Positions 17,240 through 25,691 of a stretch of 36,053 nucleotides of DNA are shown one piece after another (positions within the stretch are counted from its first letter, which is position 1; the number at the start of each line of letters is the position of its first letter). The stretch lies in contig JAKSOW010000020.1 in assembly GCA_024405395.1 (NCBI GenBank), forward strand, positions 1 through 36,053, read 5' to 3'. This DNA comes from Kiritimatiellia bacterium. Its GTDB lineage: Bacteria > Verrucomicrobiota > Kiritimatiellia > RFP12 > UBA1067. The notes beneath the pieces are model-generated. The model saw nothing but the letters and a program-made list of their open reading frames with translations. It ran no database searches and had not been told where the DNA came from. Made by a program: the position numbers and the translations under genes.

Positions 17240-18979
17240 ATGAAGACACTAATGTTTACAACGGCGCTCATCGCCTCGGCAGGGGTGATTTTTGCCCAGA
17301 ATGTCGGCGTTAATGCCAAGACTGACGAGAAGCCGACGACAATCGTTGAGCAGATCGAGGAGGCCGGCGACTCGGATGAAGGTCCCGAAATCGTTGTCGA
17401 GGCGACGCAGAAGGAAGAAGAAATCGCCAAGACCGAGAAATCGCAGCCTCAGGGCAAAGAGAAGTTCGTCTCCGCAGAACAGCAGGTTCAGGACACGATT
17501 GAGAAGAAAATGAAGTTGGAGTTCGGATACATTTCCGAGCGCAAGTCGATCATCGCACAGGGAACGTCCTACGCTACGGTTCGTGATCCTGCAAATGACG
17601 AGACCTTCATGGCACTCCGTACCGCCAAGGCCACGGAAGCGTACTTGTTGGCAAAGATCGCCGTCATCCAGGCTATCAGCACTGACTTCACGGCATTTGA
17701 TCGTGTCTCAACAACCGCTAAGTATGGCGAGAGCAATGTCGAGAAAGTCTTCGCGCAGAAGCAGGCTGCGTTTGCGGCGAAGCGTGCCGAGTTTGAGAAG
17801 AAACTCGCACAGCTCGACTCAGCTGAGGCGGAAGCGCTCGAAGGAGTGACACTTAATGATCGCTTTGGCGCGATTCTGGATGGAATTGCCAAGAAGATCA
17901 ACAGCGAGTACGACCCTGAAAAGATCTCTGCGGACAAGAAAGCGAAGTACGAGGCGCTCAAGGCCGAATGTGAAGTGCTTAGGGCCGAGTTCGAGGCGCT
18001 TCAGGAGGATGCCGAGAAAATTCCCGCAACACCCAAAAATGAGGTTGAGAGCGGTGTAACGATGTTGGCGAAGATGCCGTTGATCGGTTCGTCTGTCTTG
18101 ACGCAGGCCGAGTCGTGGGATGAGTCCACGAAACAGTACAGTGTCTCGATGGCGATTGTCTGGAGTCCGAAGCTGCAGGATTGTGCGGTTAAGATTGCGG
18201 CCGGCAACTATGAGCCCGGAAAGGATCTTGGCACTCTTACGCGCACGGAATGGATGAACATGCAGGATCTTGCGGCGATGGTTGGCCCTCGTCGGTTTGT
18301 CGACAAGAATGGGCATCCGTACTTTGTTGGTATTGCTGCGACGGATCTGACCTGCCAGAACTCTGACATCAATGGACGCAAGATGATGGCGGACGCTGAA
18401 GCCCGCAAGGCTGTTGCATTCTCCTTGGTCGGCGATCTGAAGGCAAACGAGGAGTATAAGATGCACCTCAAGGAGTATCAGAGCAAGAGCGACGATCTTC
18501 GTTCCATTGTCCAGAATCTCGTTTCGGCGATGGACCAGAAGGCGGACCTCAAGCTCCAGGGCTGTCTTTCAATGCGCAATCGCACATTAACGCATCCCAT
18601 TACTGGTCGCAAGACTTATGTTACTGTGTTCTATGTTGATCCAAGCCTGTCCAAGGATGCCGCCGAGATTCTGAAATCAAGTTATGCGGCGTCGGAAATT
18701 ATTACCAAAGCGACCCAGTATAATCGCGGCGTTCATGCAGGCCTGGAGTCTCAGCTGAAGGCGACTCGTGAATCCAAGGCCGAGTTCAAACGTGGTAAGG
18801 CGGATGGTCAGAAGCAGCTTCAGGAAGAGACTAAGGCAATGGAAACGCGCGTCCTTCCCAAGCCTATGAAGAAGGCCGTGTCCGCTGGCGCAGCTGGATC
18901 GGGTGAAACGAAGAAAGTCTCTGGCAAGAGTCGTGGCGGTTCCTACTCCGGCGACGCAGCCATCGATACGAACTTCTGA
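17240..18979 (+). CDS. Secreted coiled-coil protein, paralogue family member 1
   Basis: This 579-residue protein has a signal peptide (about 1-19), an acidic low-complexity linker (about 25-75), a conserved N-part (about 85-150), a long Ala/Glu/Lys coiled coil (about 165-265) and a C-part with AMVGPRRFVDKNGHPYFVGIA (about 351-371) and THPITGRKTYVTVFYVDP (about 452-469). The N- and C-parts match the proteins at 20409 and 24710, so the coiled coil is an insertion in this member. The tail is Gly/Ser/Lys-rich. The domain is not recognised. AGGAG precedes the start. It follows the FlgT-N-like gene by 131 bp with no terminator seen. Confidence 0.8.
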   Translation: MKTLMFTTALIASAGVIFAQNVGVNAKTDEKPTTIVEQIEEAGDSDEGPEIVVEATQKEEEIAKTEKSQPQGKEKFVSAEQQVQDTIEKKMKLEFGYISERKSIIAQGTSYATVRDPANDETFMALRTAKATEAYLLAKIAVIQAISTDFTAFDRVSTTAKYGESNVEKVFAQKQAAFAAKRAEFEKKLAQLDSAEAEALEGVTLNDRFGAILDGIAKKINSEYDPEKISADKKAKYEALKAECEVLRAEFEALQEDAEKIPATPKNEVESGVTMLAKMPLIGSSVLTQAESWDESTKQYSVSMAIVWSPKLQDCAVKIAAGNYEPGKDLGTLTRTEWMNMQDLAAMVGPRRFVDKNGHPYFVGIAATDLTCQNSDINGRKMMADAEARKAVAFSLVGDLKANEEYKMHLKEYQSKSDDLRSIVQNLVSAMDQKADLKLQGCLSMRNRTLTHPITGRKTYVTVFYVDPSLSKDAAEILKSSYAASEIITKATQYNRGVHAGLESQLKATRESKAEFKRGKADGQKQLQEETKAMETRVLPKPMKKAVSAGAAGSGETKKVSGKSRGGSYSGDAAIDTNF

Positions 18980-18994
18980 TTACTAGGAGTGGCC

Positions 18995-20401
18995 ATGAAT
19001 TCGGGAGTCATTATGATCAAGACTATTGTTGCGGGATTCATGGCATTTTCCTTGTCAGCGGTTTTGGCCGCTGACAAGGAAAATCGTTTGGAATATTATC
19101 AGCGAGAGATCAAGAACAAGGAAACGGGGGTCTATCCGCATGATGGAGATCTCTATCTCCACGTAAAGTTGTCATACGGTAAGGGGGAACGCGCAGATTT
19201 CAAAAGGATTGAGGCGAACAAAACTCTCAAAGACATGCTTCGTTCTTGGGCAATCTCATACGCAGAATCAAAGCAGCAGGAAGTAACGCCAGACCCAGAT
19301 GGAGTGGCGTTTGCAAAACAAATCGTCGGTAAGTATTATCCTCAATGGAATTACGGTGCATGGATGTTCCGTGGAGCAGTTCAATCGCCGGTTCCTGACA
19401 CGTCGAATGGTTTTTATGTTGGAGGCATGATTGTCTCTGAAAAGGAGGTTACCGAGCAGATCCCCGAAGGGTTTTATAAGAGAGGAACCGAAGATGATCT
19501 TTTTAAAGGTACGCGACTTGTTGTTCGTGTCAATTTGACCAAGGGCGGGGATAACTTTCTGAAGGAGTGTGGCGCATGTGATCTGTGCCCAGGCGAGGAT
19601 GGTCGGGAGGCTCTCGCTGAGATCGATGAAAAGGTTTCGGGATATTTGAAAGACTCAGTGGCCTCGAAGAAATTGCAATCTTCGATAACCAAGATCGAAA
19701 CACCTCTGATTGCGGAGGATTATGCCGAAGAGATAGAACAGGATAAGCCTGTCAAGACGTTGTCTGTTTTCACCTGTACCAATAGGTTTGATTCTGTAGC
19801 ATTTGAAACGAACACGACCGAGCGCGCACAGACGGTTGCCGAAATTAAGAGGACTGGTTACGCAAAAGGCGCTCAAGTTACAGAAGTTGCGATTTCCTGT
19901 GATGAATACGAAATCATCGAGACGACGACGCAGGTGGTTGTAACGGTTGCGCGTCGAGTTCACAAGAAGGTTAAGAAATCGACCCAGGGTGTCGCTACGT
20001 TTGAGAAGTCCTTCCTGAGTGGTTTTACGGCTACGGACAGGCCTGCAGTTACGACCAAGATCGGGAAAATCGCACTCGAACGAATCGAAAAGAGTCCCGG
20101 CGATAAGGCGAACGGGAGATTATTGAAGTCGGCACTTCAGGAGAATCCGTATGATAAGAATCTGTGGATTCATTATGGGGCATGGTTTGCCAACACTAAA
20201 GATTTTGTGGCGGCAGCAGTGTGCTTCCGCAGGGCGCTCAGCCTCGATTCTCGGAGTGAGCCGGCAATGATGGGCCTGTGTGAAACATACAAGAAGATGG
20301 GCTACAAGAAGCAGTCGTTTGGATTGGCGTTTATAGCTCGAGGTCTTTCGGACGATGACGATATAATCCAGCGGGCTGAGTCAATCTTGAAAGGTAGGTG
20401 A
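18995..20401 (+). CDS. Exported TPR protein
   Basis: This 468-residue protein has an N-terminal signal (through about 27; a start at 19013 would give a shorter, cleaner signal beginning MIKTIVAGF, and both starts have a purine-rich box). The first 350 residues are unrecognised; a CGACDLC cluster near 195 could bind metal or form disulfides. The last 100 residues hold two or three TPR-like repeats (LLKSALQENPYDKNLWIHYG, then FVAAAVCFRRALSLD). The preceding gene ends 15 bp before the chosen ATG and the next begins 7 bp after its stop, so it is in mid-operon. It is probably a periplasmic scaffold. Confidence 0.75.
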   Translation: MNSGVIMIKTIVAGFMAFSLSAVLAADKENRLEYYQREIKNKETGVYPHDGDLYLHVKLSYGKGERADFKRIEANKTLKDMLRSWAISYAESKQQEVTPDPDGVAFAKQIVGKYYPQWNYGAWMFRGAVQSPVPDTSNGFYVGGMIVSEKEVTEQIPEGFYKRGTEDDLFKGTRLVVRVNLTKGGDNFLKECGACDLCPGEDGREALAEIDEKVSGYLKDSVASKKLQSSITKIETPLIAEDYAEEIEQDKPVKTLSVFTCTNRFDSVAFETNTTERAQTVAEIKRTGYAKGAQVTEVAISCDEYEIIETTTQVVVTVARRVHKKVKKSTQGVATFEKSFLSGFTATDRPAVTTKIGKIALERIEKSPGDKANGRLLKSALQENPYDKNLWIHYGAWFANTKDFVAAAVCFRRALSLDSRSEPAMMGLCETYKKMGYKKQSFGLAFIARGLSDDDDIIQRAESILKGR

Positions 20402-20408
20402 GCCGCGA

Positions 20409-21350
20409 ATGAGTTGTCGGCATCTGTTTCTGTTTTTGGTGTTTGCGTTATCCTCTTGGGCATGCCTTGCCGATGCCGAAAGCAGTGTGACGGAGCAGTT
20501 GAAGAATGCAGGTCTCGATGTCGGTTATGATGAGGCGAAACAGCGTTTCGTCGTTATTGGGACTGCGGAACGTAAGTTGCCAGATCTGTCACGCGGGTTG
20601 TTTGACAAGGCGCGTAATGATTTAGGAAAAATCGCCGCCTTGAACGCAAGACGAGAACTGATGTACATGTTGGATATCAATATAAAAGCTAAGGATACCA
20701 TCAAGGCGACAGTAAAAGCTGGAATGACGGTCAATGAGATCCGTTCGGTGATTGAACATTTTTCAAAGGTCAAGTTGTCGGGTTGTAAAGTGCTGTGTAC
20801 TGCGGAATCATACGATAAATCGTCTGGGAATTATCAGGTGGCGCTTGCCATTGGATGGAGTCAGAAAGTTTTTATCGATGCTGAAAAAACGTCAAAAGGC
20901 GAGTGGAGAAGTGTTGATGACGATGATCGTTATGAGGCTTGGTGTAAGAGAAACGATCTTTCTGGGATGATTGGCAGCCGGGATTTTACAGATACAGATG
21001 GTTTACGCCGTTATGTCGGAATAGGTGTGGTTGATGTGGACGGGTTGAAAGGAAAGCCGCTCGCTATGGCCATGAGGAAAGCCGCAGCAAAGGCTAAGGA
21101 AAATTTGATTTTCTCGCTATCAGTGGATACGGCTGCACATGATGCAGCGCAACGAATGGTGCGAGAGACGTCTTACGGTGTCACCGAGTCCCGTCAGCTT
21201 TGGGAGAAATTTGAGAGTATGGTTTTTGCTTCCTATTCGGGGGCTTTTGTCAATAGGAATCAAAGAGAGGTATATTCGACTATTGGCACCAATCCACTTA
21301 CAGGACGAAAAATGCAGGTCTCAGTCTACGGAGTAACGGCATCGCAATAG
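20409..21350 (+). CDS. Secreted protein, paralogue family member 2
   Basis: This 313-residue protein has a signal peptide (about 1-21). It aligns end to end with the conserved parts of the proteins at 17240 and 24710: an N-part with AKQRFVVIGTAERK, a central SYDKSSGNYQVALAIGWS, then GMIGSRDFTDTDGLRRYVGIG, and a C-terminal TNPLTGRKMQVSVYGV. It is the shortest and so defines the minimal domain. The central strand pattern (xYxVALAIxWS) resembles the LPP20 fold but the link is not secure. The gene starts 7 bp after the TPR gene. A weak hairpin follows (21390-21407) without a T-run. Confidence 0.78.
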   Translation: MSCRHLFLFLVFALSSWACLADAESSVTEQLKNAGLDVGYDEAKQRFVVIGTAERKLPDLSRGLFDKARNDLGKIAALNARRELMYMLDINIKAKDTIKATVKAGMTVNEIRSVIEHFSKVKLSGCKVLCTAESYDKSSGNYQVALAIGWSQKVFIDAEKTSKGEWRSVDDDDRYEAWCKRNDLSGMIGSRDFTDTDGLRRYVGIGVVDVDGLKGKPLAMAMRKAAAKAKENLIFSLSVDTAAHDAAQRMVRETSYGVTESRQLWEKFESMVFASYSGAFVNRNQREVYSTIGTNPLTGRKMQVSVYGVTASQ

Positions 21351-21557
21351 TATGAGGCAGTATTTTGGTATCGCGATAATGAATGCGCTCCGCCAAATGA
21401 TTGGTGGATCTGGCGCCATTTTCTGCGGTTTTTCTGATGTGGCCAATTAGATGAATTGGTTGAGGGTTGCTTGGGAATTTATACCGTAGTTTTATCGCCT
21501 CAAGGTTGAAGTTCACTGAATGCATGATGTTTTGCCTATTGAGAAGAAAGGACCGGA

Positions 21558-23021
21558 ATGAAGCCTGAAAATATATCCATGCTTTTCGGGAACGTGTTAT
21601 TGGCGATTGTTCTTGCCGGTTGTGCCACGAAGAATCCTTATGTGCTGTCAGACGGATATTATTGCGGCGGATCGTATGAGAGCGCCGCTGAATGTATCAA
21701 GGAGACCAAACAGCCTGACGCATCAGCCGGACATGTGCTCGACAACCTTTACGTCGGTTCAGCCCATTTCGCGGCGCAGGCCCATGTTAGCGCGGCGTCC
21801 GATTTTTCCGCAGCGGAAGCAGGTCTTAAGGAACAGGACGTCCAATGCGCTCTCGGGAAGGGAATTGGTGCGGTTGGCGATATCCTGACGCAAGGCGAGA
21901 GCGGATATGTGGCTGCCACATACGACGAGACAATGATGAATCTGTATCAGGCGTTTTCGTTTTTGGCGAAGAACAACATAGACCGGGCTCGCGTTGAGTT
22001 CAATCGTGTCGATCAACGTCAGGGGCGAGCTGCAGAACGGAATGCGGCCATGATCAAGCGGAATCGGGAAAAGATCGCCGAGGCGAAGTCCAATGGGAAA
22101 AACAAAGATGCCCAATTGGCGACAAAGGATGCGAAGTGCGACGGAGTCGCCGAATTGGAAGCGGAGCTGTCGAAGTGGAACGCTTATGCGGAATACATGA
22201 ACCCAGCCGCTGTGTTCATGTGTGGCGCGTTTCGGCTCCTTTGGGGCGAGGACGTCGGCGATTGCGAAAAGGGGATCGCGTACTTTAAGCGAGCCTACGG
22301 AATGCAGCCGAGCAAGGTTTCGCAACGTGCGGTTGAGATGCTCGAGAATCGGGTCAATGGAAAGGCGACACCTGCTGACAGGGAATTTGTGATGGTCGTG
22401 TTTGAAGATGGCATGGGACCGCAGAAGATCGAGGAACGTAAAGAGCTGATTATCCCCTATCATTATCCCATTCATGCCGGAATCGCGCTTCCTATGCTTC
22501 AGCATCGTCCTCCGGCACACATTGCCCTCTCTGTTTTTGACGGAGACTCGTGTGTCGGCAAAACCGAAACCATCTGTGAATTGGACCGAGTTGTCGCCGC
22601 AGAGTTCAAGGAAGAGTTCAAGTGGATCGCAACCAGCGCGGTGTTGGGGGTATGTATTCGCATTGGCGTTCAGATCGTGGCGATGGAATTGCTGCGCAAA
22701 CAACTCGATGACCAGGTCGCCAAGGGGAAGATCACGCCATTTGCAAGAGACCTTTCGCTTATGGCGGCCGGATCCTCGCTCAGCGCCGCGAGTGCGGCCA
22801 TGACGCATGCAGACACGCGCATTTGGAGTACCCTTCCCCGAGACTATCAGGCGGTGATCGTCCCGAAGCCCTTAAGCGGGAAGTTGACAATCAAGGATGC
22901 CTCGGGGACGCGCGCTCTTGTGGAGGTGGCTGTCCCGAAGGCGGCTGGGGCTTCTTTTGTTTATGTGAAAATACCAACCTCGGCAAGTGCGGCGACCGTA
23001 TTTGCCGTCCCAGGACGTTAA
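21558..23021 (+). CDS. COG3014-like lipoprotein
   Basis: This 487-residue lipoprotein has a lipobox LAGC (about 19-22). The first half has a helical TPR-like stretch (AFSFLAKNNIDRARVEFNRV) as in the uncharacterised COG3014 family, which in Gram-negative bacteria is often encoded next to lpoB, as here (lpoB begins 15 bp later). A Lys/Asp-rich helix follows (about 160-215), then a beta-rich part (IIPYHYPIHAGIALPML), a hydrophobic hairpin (about 355-375) and a C-terminal domain. It is a likely outer-membrane lipoprotein working with LpoB. The ribosome site is AAGGA. Confidence 0.78.
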   Translation: MKPENISMLFGNVLLAIVLAGCATKNPYVLSDGYYCGGSYESAAECIKETKQPDASAGHVLDNLYVGSAHFAAQAHVSAASDFSAAEAGLKEQDVQCALGKGIGAVGDILTQGESGYVAATYDETMMNLYQAFSFLAKNNIDRARVEFNRVDQRQGRAAERNAAMIKRNREKIAEAKSNGKNKDAQLATKDAKCDGVAELEAELSKWNAYAEYMNPAAVFMCGAFRLLWGEDVGDCEKGIAYFKRAYGMQPSKVSQRAVEMLENRVNGKATPADREFVMVVFEDGMGPQKIEERKELIIPYHYPIHAGIALPMLQHRPPAHIALSVFDGDSCVGKTETICELDRVVAAEFKEEFKWIATSAVLGVCIRIGVQIVAMELLRKQLDDQVAKGKITPFARDLSLMAAGSSLSAASAAMTHADTRIWSTLPRDYQAVIVPKPLSGKLTIKDASGTRALVEVAVPKAAGASFVYVKIPTSASAATVFAVPGR

Positions 23022-23036
23022 CGGAAAGGAATGACA

Positions 23037-23618
23037 ATGAACAAGAACTTCGGTAAGATTCTCACATTTGCTTTTGTGGGCGCAGTGGTTGTCGGGTGCG
23101 AAACGACGCCTGAATTGGTCAATCAAAAGGCCGATGATGGTCATACAACGCTGGCTCTTGATTATCGGGATTTCAATCGGGCGGCTAATGAGGCAATTGA
23201 CGGGATGATTGCCTCGGGAAACTTGAATCGTCCGGGGGGCGGTCGTTATGTGCTGATGATCTCACGGATAAAAAATGATACCGTGGCGAACATCGACACC
23301 GATCAGCTTGTCAAGAAGATCCGCATAGCCCTTATGCAGAAAGGAAAGGTGGTTGTGTCGACTGCTGTGGGCGTAAATGGCCCGGAGGACCAGGCAACGG
23401 CCCTGGTTCAGGGGGAGTTTGGAGGGAATGGCGTGGCGAAGCCCGAGTTGTCGCTTTCCGGCAAAATCATTGGCCATTCGGTGCGATATGACTCGTCCAC
23501 GCAGCAAGTTGAGTATTATCTTCAGCTGACCCTGACAGACATCAAGGGTGGTTATTCCATCTGGGAGGGCGAAACGCCAATCGTTAAGCGTGGATCTTCA
23601 AAGACCGTCGCATGGTAA
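23037..23618 (+). CDS. lpoB: Penicillin-binding protein activator LpoB family lipoprotein
   Basis: This 193-residue lipoprotein has the lipobox VVGC (near 18-21). The LpoB domain shows RYVLMISRIKNDT followed by IDTDQLVKKIRIALMQKGKVVV, then SLSGKIIG and YYLQLTLTDIKGGYSIWEGE, matching the family fold (a truncated CsgG-like sandwich). In E. coli, LpoB reaches from the outer membrane to activate the PBP1B transglycosylase/transpeptidase; here the PBP partner is outside the window. The second ATG is chosen because GGAAAGGA directly abuts the first one. It sits between the COG3014-like lipoprotein and a CsgG-like protein. Confidence 0.9.
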   Translation: MNKNFGKILTFAFVGAVVVGCETTPELVNQKADDGHTTLALDYRDFNRAANEAIDGMIASGNLNRPGGGRYVLMISRIKNDTVANIDTDQLVKKIRIALMQKGKVVVSTAVGVNGPEDQATALVQGEFGGNGVAKPELSLSGKIIGHSVRYDSSTQQVEYYLQLTLTDIKGGYSIWEGETPIVKRGSSKTVAW

Positions 23619-23626
23619 GGAGCAAC

Positions 23627-24694
23627 ATGAAATACTTGACTTTCTGCTGTTCAATTCTGCTTGCCGTTTGCGCGTTGGCGGTCGACAAGGTGACTGTCAA
23701 ATCAAAAGGATTCGGCACATCGTACGATGCCGCCATCAAGAGTGCCTTGAAGGATGCCGTACGTCAGGTTAATGGATCGGCGTTTCGTGGCGATACGACC
23801 GTGAAAGGCAGCTCATCCCAAGTGTCTGTGTCGGCAAATGGGGTCGTGAGTGATGACTCAAAAACGACGGAGGACGTCACCGATGATTTCCGCGAGATCC
23901 TCAAGGGTGTCGTTTTAGGACATCGTGTCGCGTCTTGCGAGCCGAATGCGGCTGGCATGTATGAGGCCGTCTTGGAAGTCGACGTGGCTAAGTATACGCC
24001 TCCCATGGCTGATGATCGTCAGAAAGTCGCTGTGGCGCCGCTCAAATATGCCTTTACGGGTTTTCAGGTCGGTGGAGACGGTCAGGAGGCGTTCAGGCCG
24101 GCACAGTTGGTTACGGAAGAACTTGGATCAAGAATGACTACATGCATTGTGCAGTCTGGAAGATTCAGTGTTTTGAGCAGGGAAGATGAGGACGCCATTA
24201 GGTCCGAGGAGAAGGTAATATCCGAAAATGCGCCTGTCACGGAAATGGTGAAGATTGGACAGCGACTTGGGGCGGACTTCCTTGTTGTCGGGACGTTGAG
24301 GAATGTCTATGTCTCTGCTCCGGTTTCACACAAGAGCCAATTGACCGGGATGGTTTCAACCAGCCTTGGTCGGGCGAGCCTCAGCATGACTTACCGTGTC
24401 ATTGTCGTTTCGACAGCACAGATTGCCCATATGGAGAATATTGACATAGACCTTACCCCTGCTGAACTCGCCGCTTGTTGCGGATCGTCAGAATATGCCT
24501 TTAGGACATTGCTCGAGCGAGCTGCACAAGGAGTGGGATATGCCTTTTTCACGAATTTCGGAAAGGATGTGCCAAGGCGACAAGTGCCTGTCGCGCCCTC
24601 GGTTGATGCGCAGAACACCCCACAGATAAATGTCAATGTCGTCGTGCAGCCAATGCCTGTTCAAGGGGGCATTCGGCTACCCGGCGACAAGTAA
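23627..24694 (+). CDS. CsgG-like protein with FlgT-N/LPP20-like domain
   Basis: This 355-residue exported protein has a signal peptide (1-18). Residues 20-120 form an N-terminal domain like that at 15678 (VKSKGFGTSYDAAIKSALKDAV). The C-terminal CsgG-like domain (about 129-320) has QKVAVAPL, LVTEELGSRM, SGRFSVLSREDEDAI and GQRLGADFLVVGTLRNV. CsgG proteins form outer-membrane channels for curli, and smaller relatives are periplasmic envelope proteins. There is no lipobox cysteine after the signal, so it may be periplasmic. It ends with a Pro/Val tail. AAGGAG precedes the ATG and it starts 8 bp after lpoB. Confidence 0.85.
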   Translation: MKYLTFCCSILLAVCALAVDKVTVKSKGFGTSYDAAIKSALKDAVRQVNGSAFRGDTTVKGSSSQVSVSANGVVSDDSKTTEDVTDDFREILKGVVLGHRVASCEPNAAGMYEAVLEVDVAKYTPPMADDRQKVAVAPLKYAFTGFQVGGDGQEAFRPAQLVTEELGSRMTTCIVQSGRFSVLSREDEDAIRSEEKVISENAPVTEMVKIGQRLGADFLVVGTLRNVYVSAPVSHKSQLTGMVSTSLGRASLSMTYRVIVVSTAQIAHMENIDIDLTPAELAACCGSSEYAFRTLLERAAQGVGYAFFTNFGKDVPRRQVPVAPSVDAQNTPQINVNVVVQPMPVQGGIRLPGDK

Positions 24695-24709
24695 TTGTGG
24701 AGGTCATTC

Positions 24710-25651
24710 ATGAAGTCGGGACTTGTCCTTATTGTCTTGGCGAGTGCAGTCTTATTGGGATGTTCTGACTCGCAGCCGGCTACAGAAGATGAAACCGTAG
24801 TTCGGTCGGAGCCTGCGCCGAAGATTGATGCGGCTGCGATCCTTGAAAAAGAGTTACATGACAATGGTGTTGATGTTAAGTGGGGATGGAGCAAGCAACA
24901 TGAAACGTTCACGGCTGTTACATCCGAACAGTTCAACCCAAAATATCGGCGACAGGAAAAAGACGATTTCATTGAAGAGTATGATTTCAAGCTACCGGAG
25001 AGTGCCGGCGAATGTAGTCAGTTGGCGTATGCCTTTTGGAAAGCGCATGCGAAGGCGCTTGCGGAGGTCCTATGCTATCTAACCTATGAGCGACATCCTT
25101 CGGCGAGGTCCTGTATATCTTGTTCTTTTTCCGATGGCCTGTGTGGATTCAAGATTCTCCACCAGGTATGGGCCGTGGATGATGCACGGACGTTTTCCTG
25201 TGCATTAGCCGTGCAGTTGGACGGGGGGCTTGGCAAGAGGATCGCGAATGGTGGCCCCTTCAGCCCTGGACGGCTCACGCTAGAACAGAAACTTGATGAG
25301 ATTGCTCAGAATGCAACTATTGGTCCAGATGTGTTTGTGGACAACGAGGGGACGTTGTGGCATCTTGGCGTTGTGCCAGTTGACAAGGAACCCACAGGCA
25401 TGACGCCGGATTGGAGCATGAGATTGGCGTTTGAGTTCGCGCAACGGACAGGGTCTGCCGAAATTAATCTTATGCGTGAAATTAATCCTTTGCATGAGTC
25501 TATGCATAGACGGAACAGTACGCGCATCAGCGTGAAACCGACGCTACGGGTCACGGCAGATGATTCGACGCGGGTTCGCCGTTTTACGCTTAAGGCGAAA
25601 CACCCGATGCTGGGCAAGGTTCAGTATAAAGTCTGCGCAATACGCGACTAA
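24710..25651 (+). CDS. Lipoprotein, paralogue family member 3
   Basis: This 313-residue protein has the lipobox LLGC (about 15-18). It shares with 17240 and 20409 an N-part (ELHDNGVDVKWGWSKQHETF), a central AVDDARTFSCALAVQL, then ATIGPDVFVDNEGTLWHLGVV and a C-terminal KHPMLGKVQYKVCAI, where the paralogues have the TGRK motif. It is the only lipid-anchored member, so the family spans soluble and membrane-anchored forms. The GGAGG ribosome site fixes the start. It lies 15 bp after the CsgG-like gene. Confidence 0.78.
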   Translation: MKSGLVLIVLASAVLLGCSDSQPATEDETVVRSEPAPKIDAAAILEKELHDNGVDVKWGWSKQHETFTAVTSEQFNPKYRRQEKDDFIEEYDFKLPESAGECSQLAYAFWKAHAKALAEVLCYLTYERHPSARSCISCSFSDGLCGFKILHQVWAVDDARTFSCALAVQLDGGLGKRIANGGPFSPGRLTLEQKLDEIAQNATIGPDVFVDNEGTLWHLGVVPVDKEPTGMTPDWSMRLAFEFAQRTGSAEINLMREINPLHESMHRRNSTRISVKPTLRVTADDSTRVRRFTLKAKHPMLGKVQYKVCAIRD

Positions 25652-25691
25652 TGTTCTGCGGTAAATAAAGCCTTTATGGCAAGAAGGGGAA

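Noticed and set aside
21390..21407. Hairpin CCGCCAA/TTGGTGG after the gene at 20409
   Set aside because: Seven pairs with G-T wobbles and no T-run after it, so it is not called a terminator.
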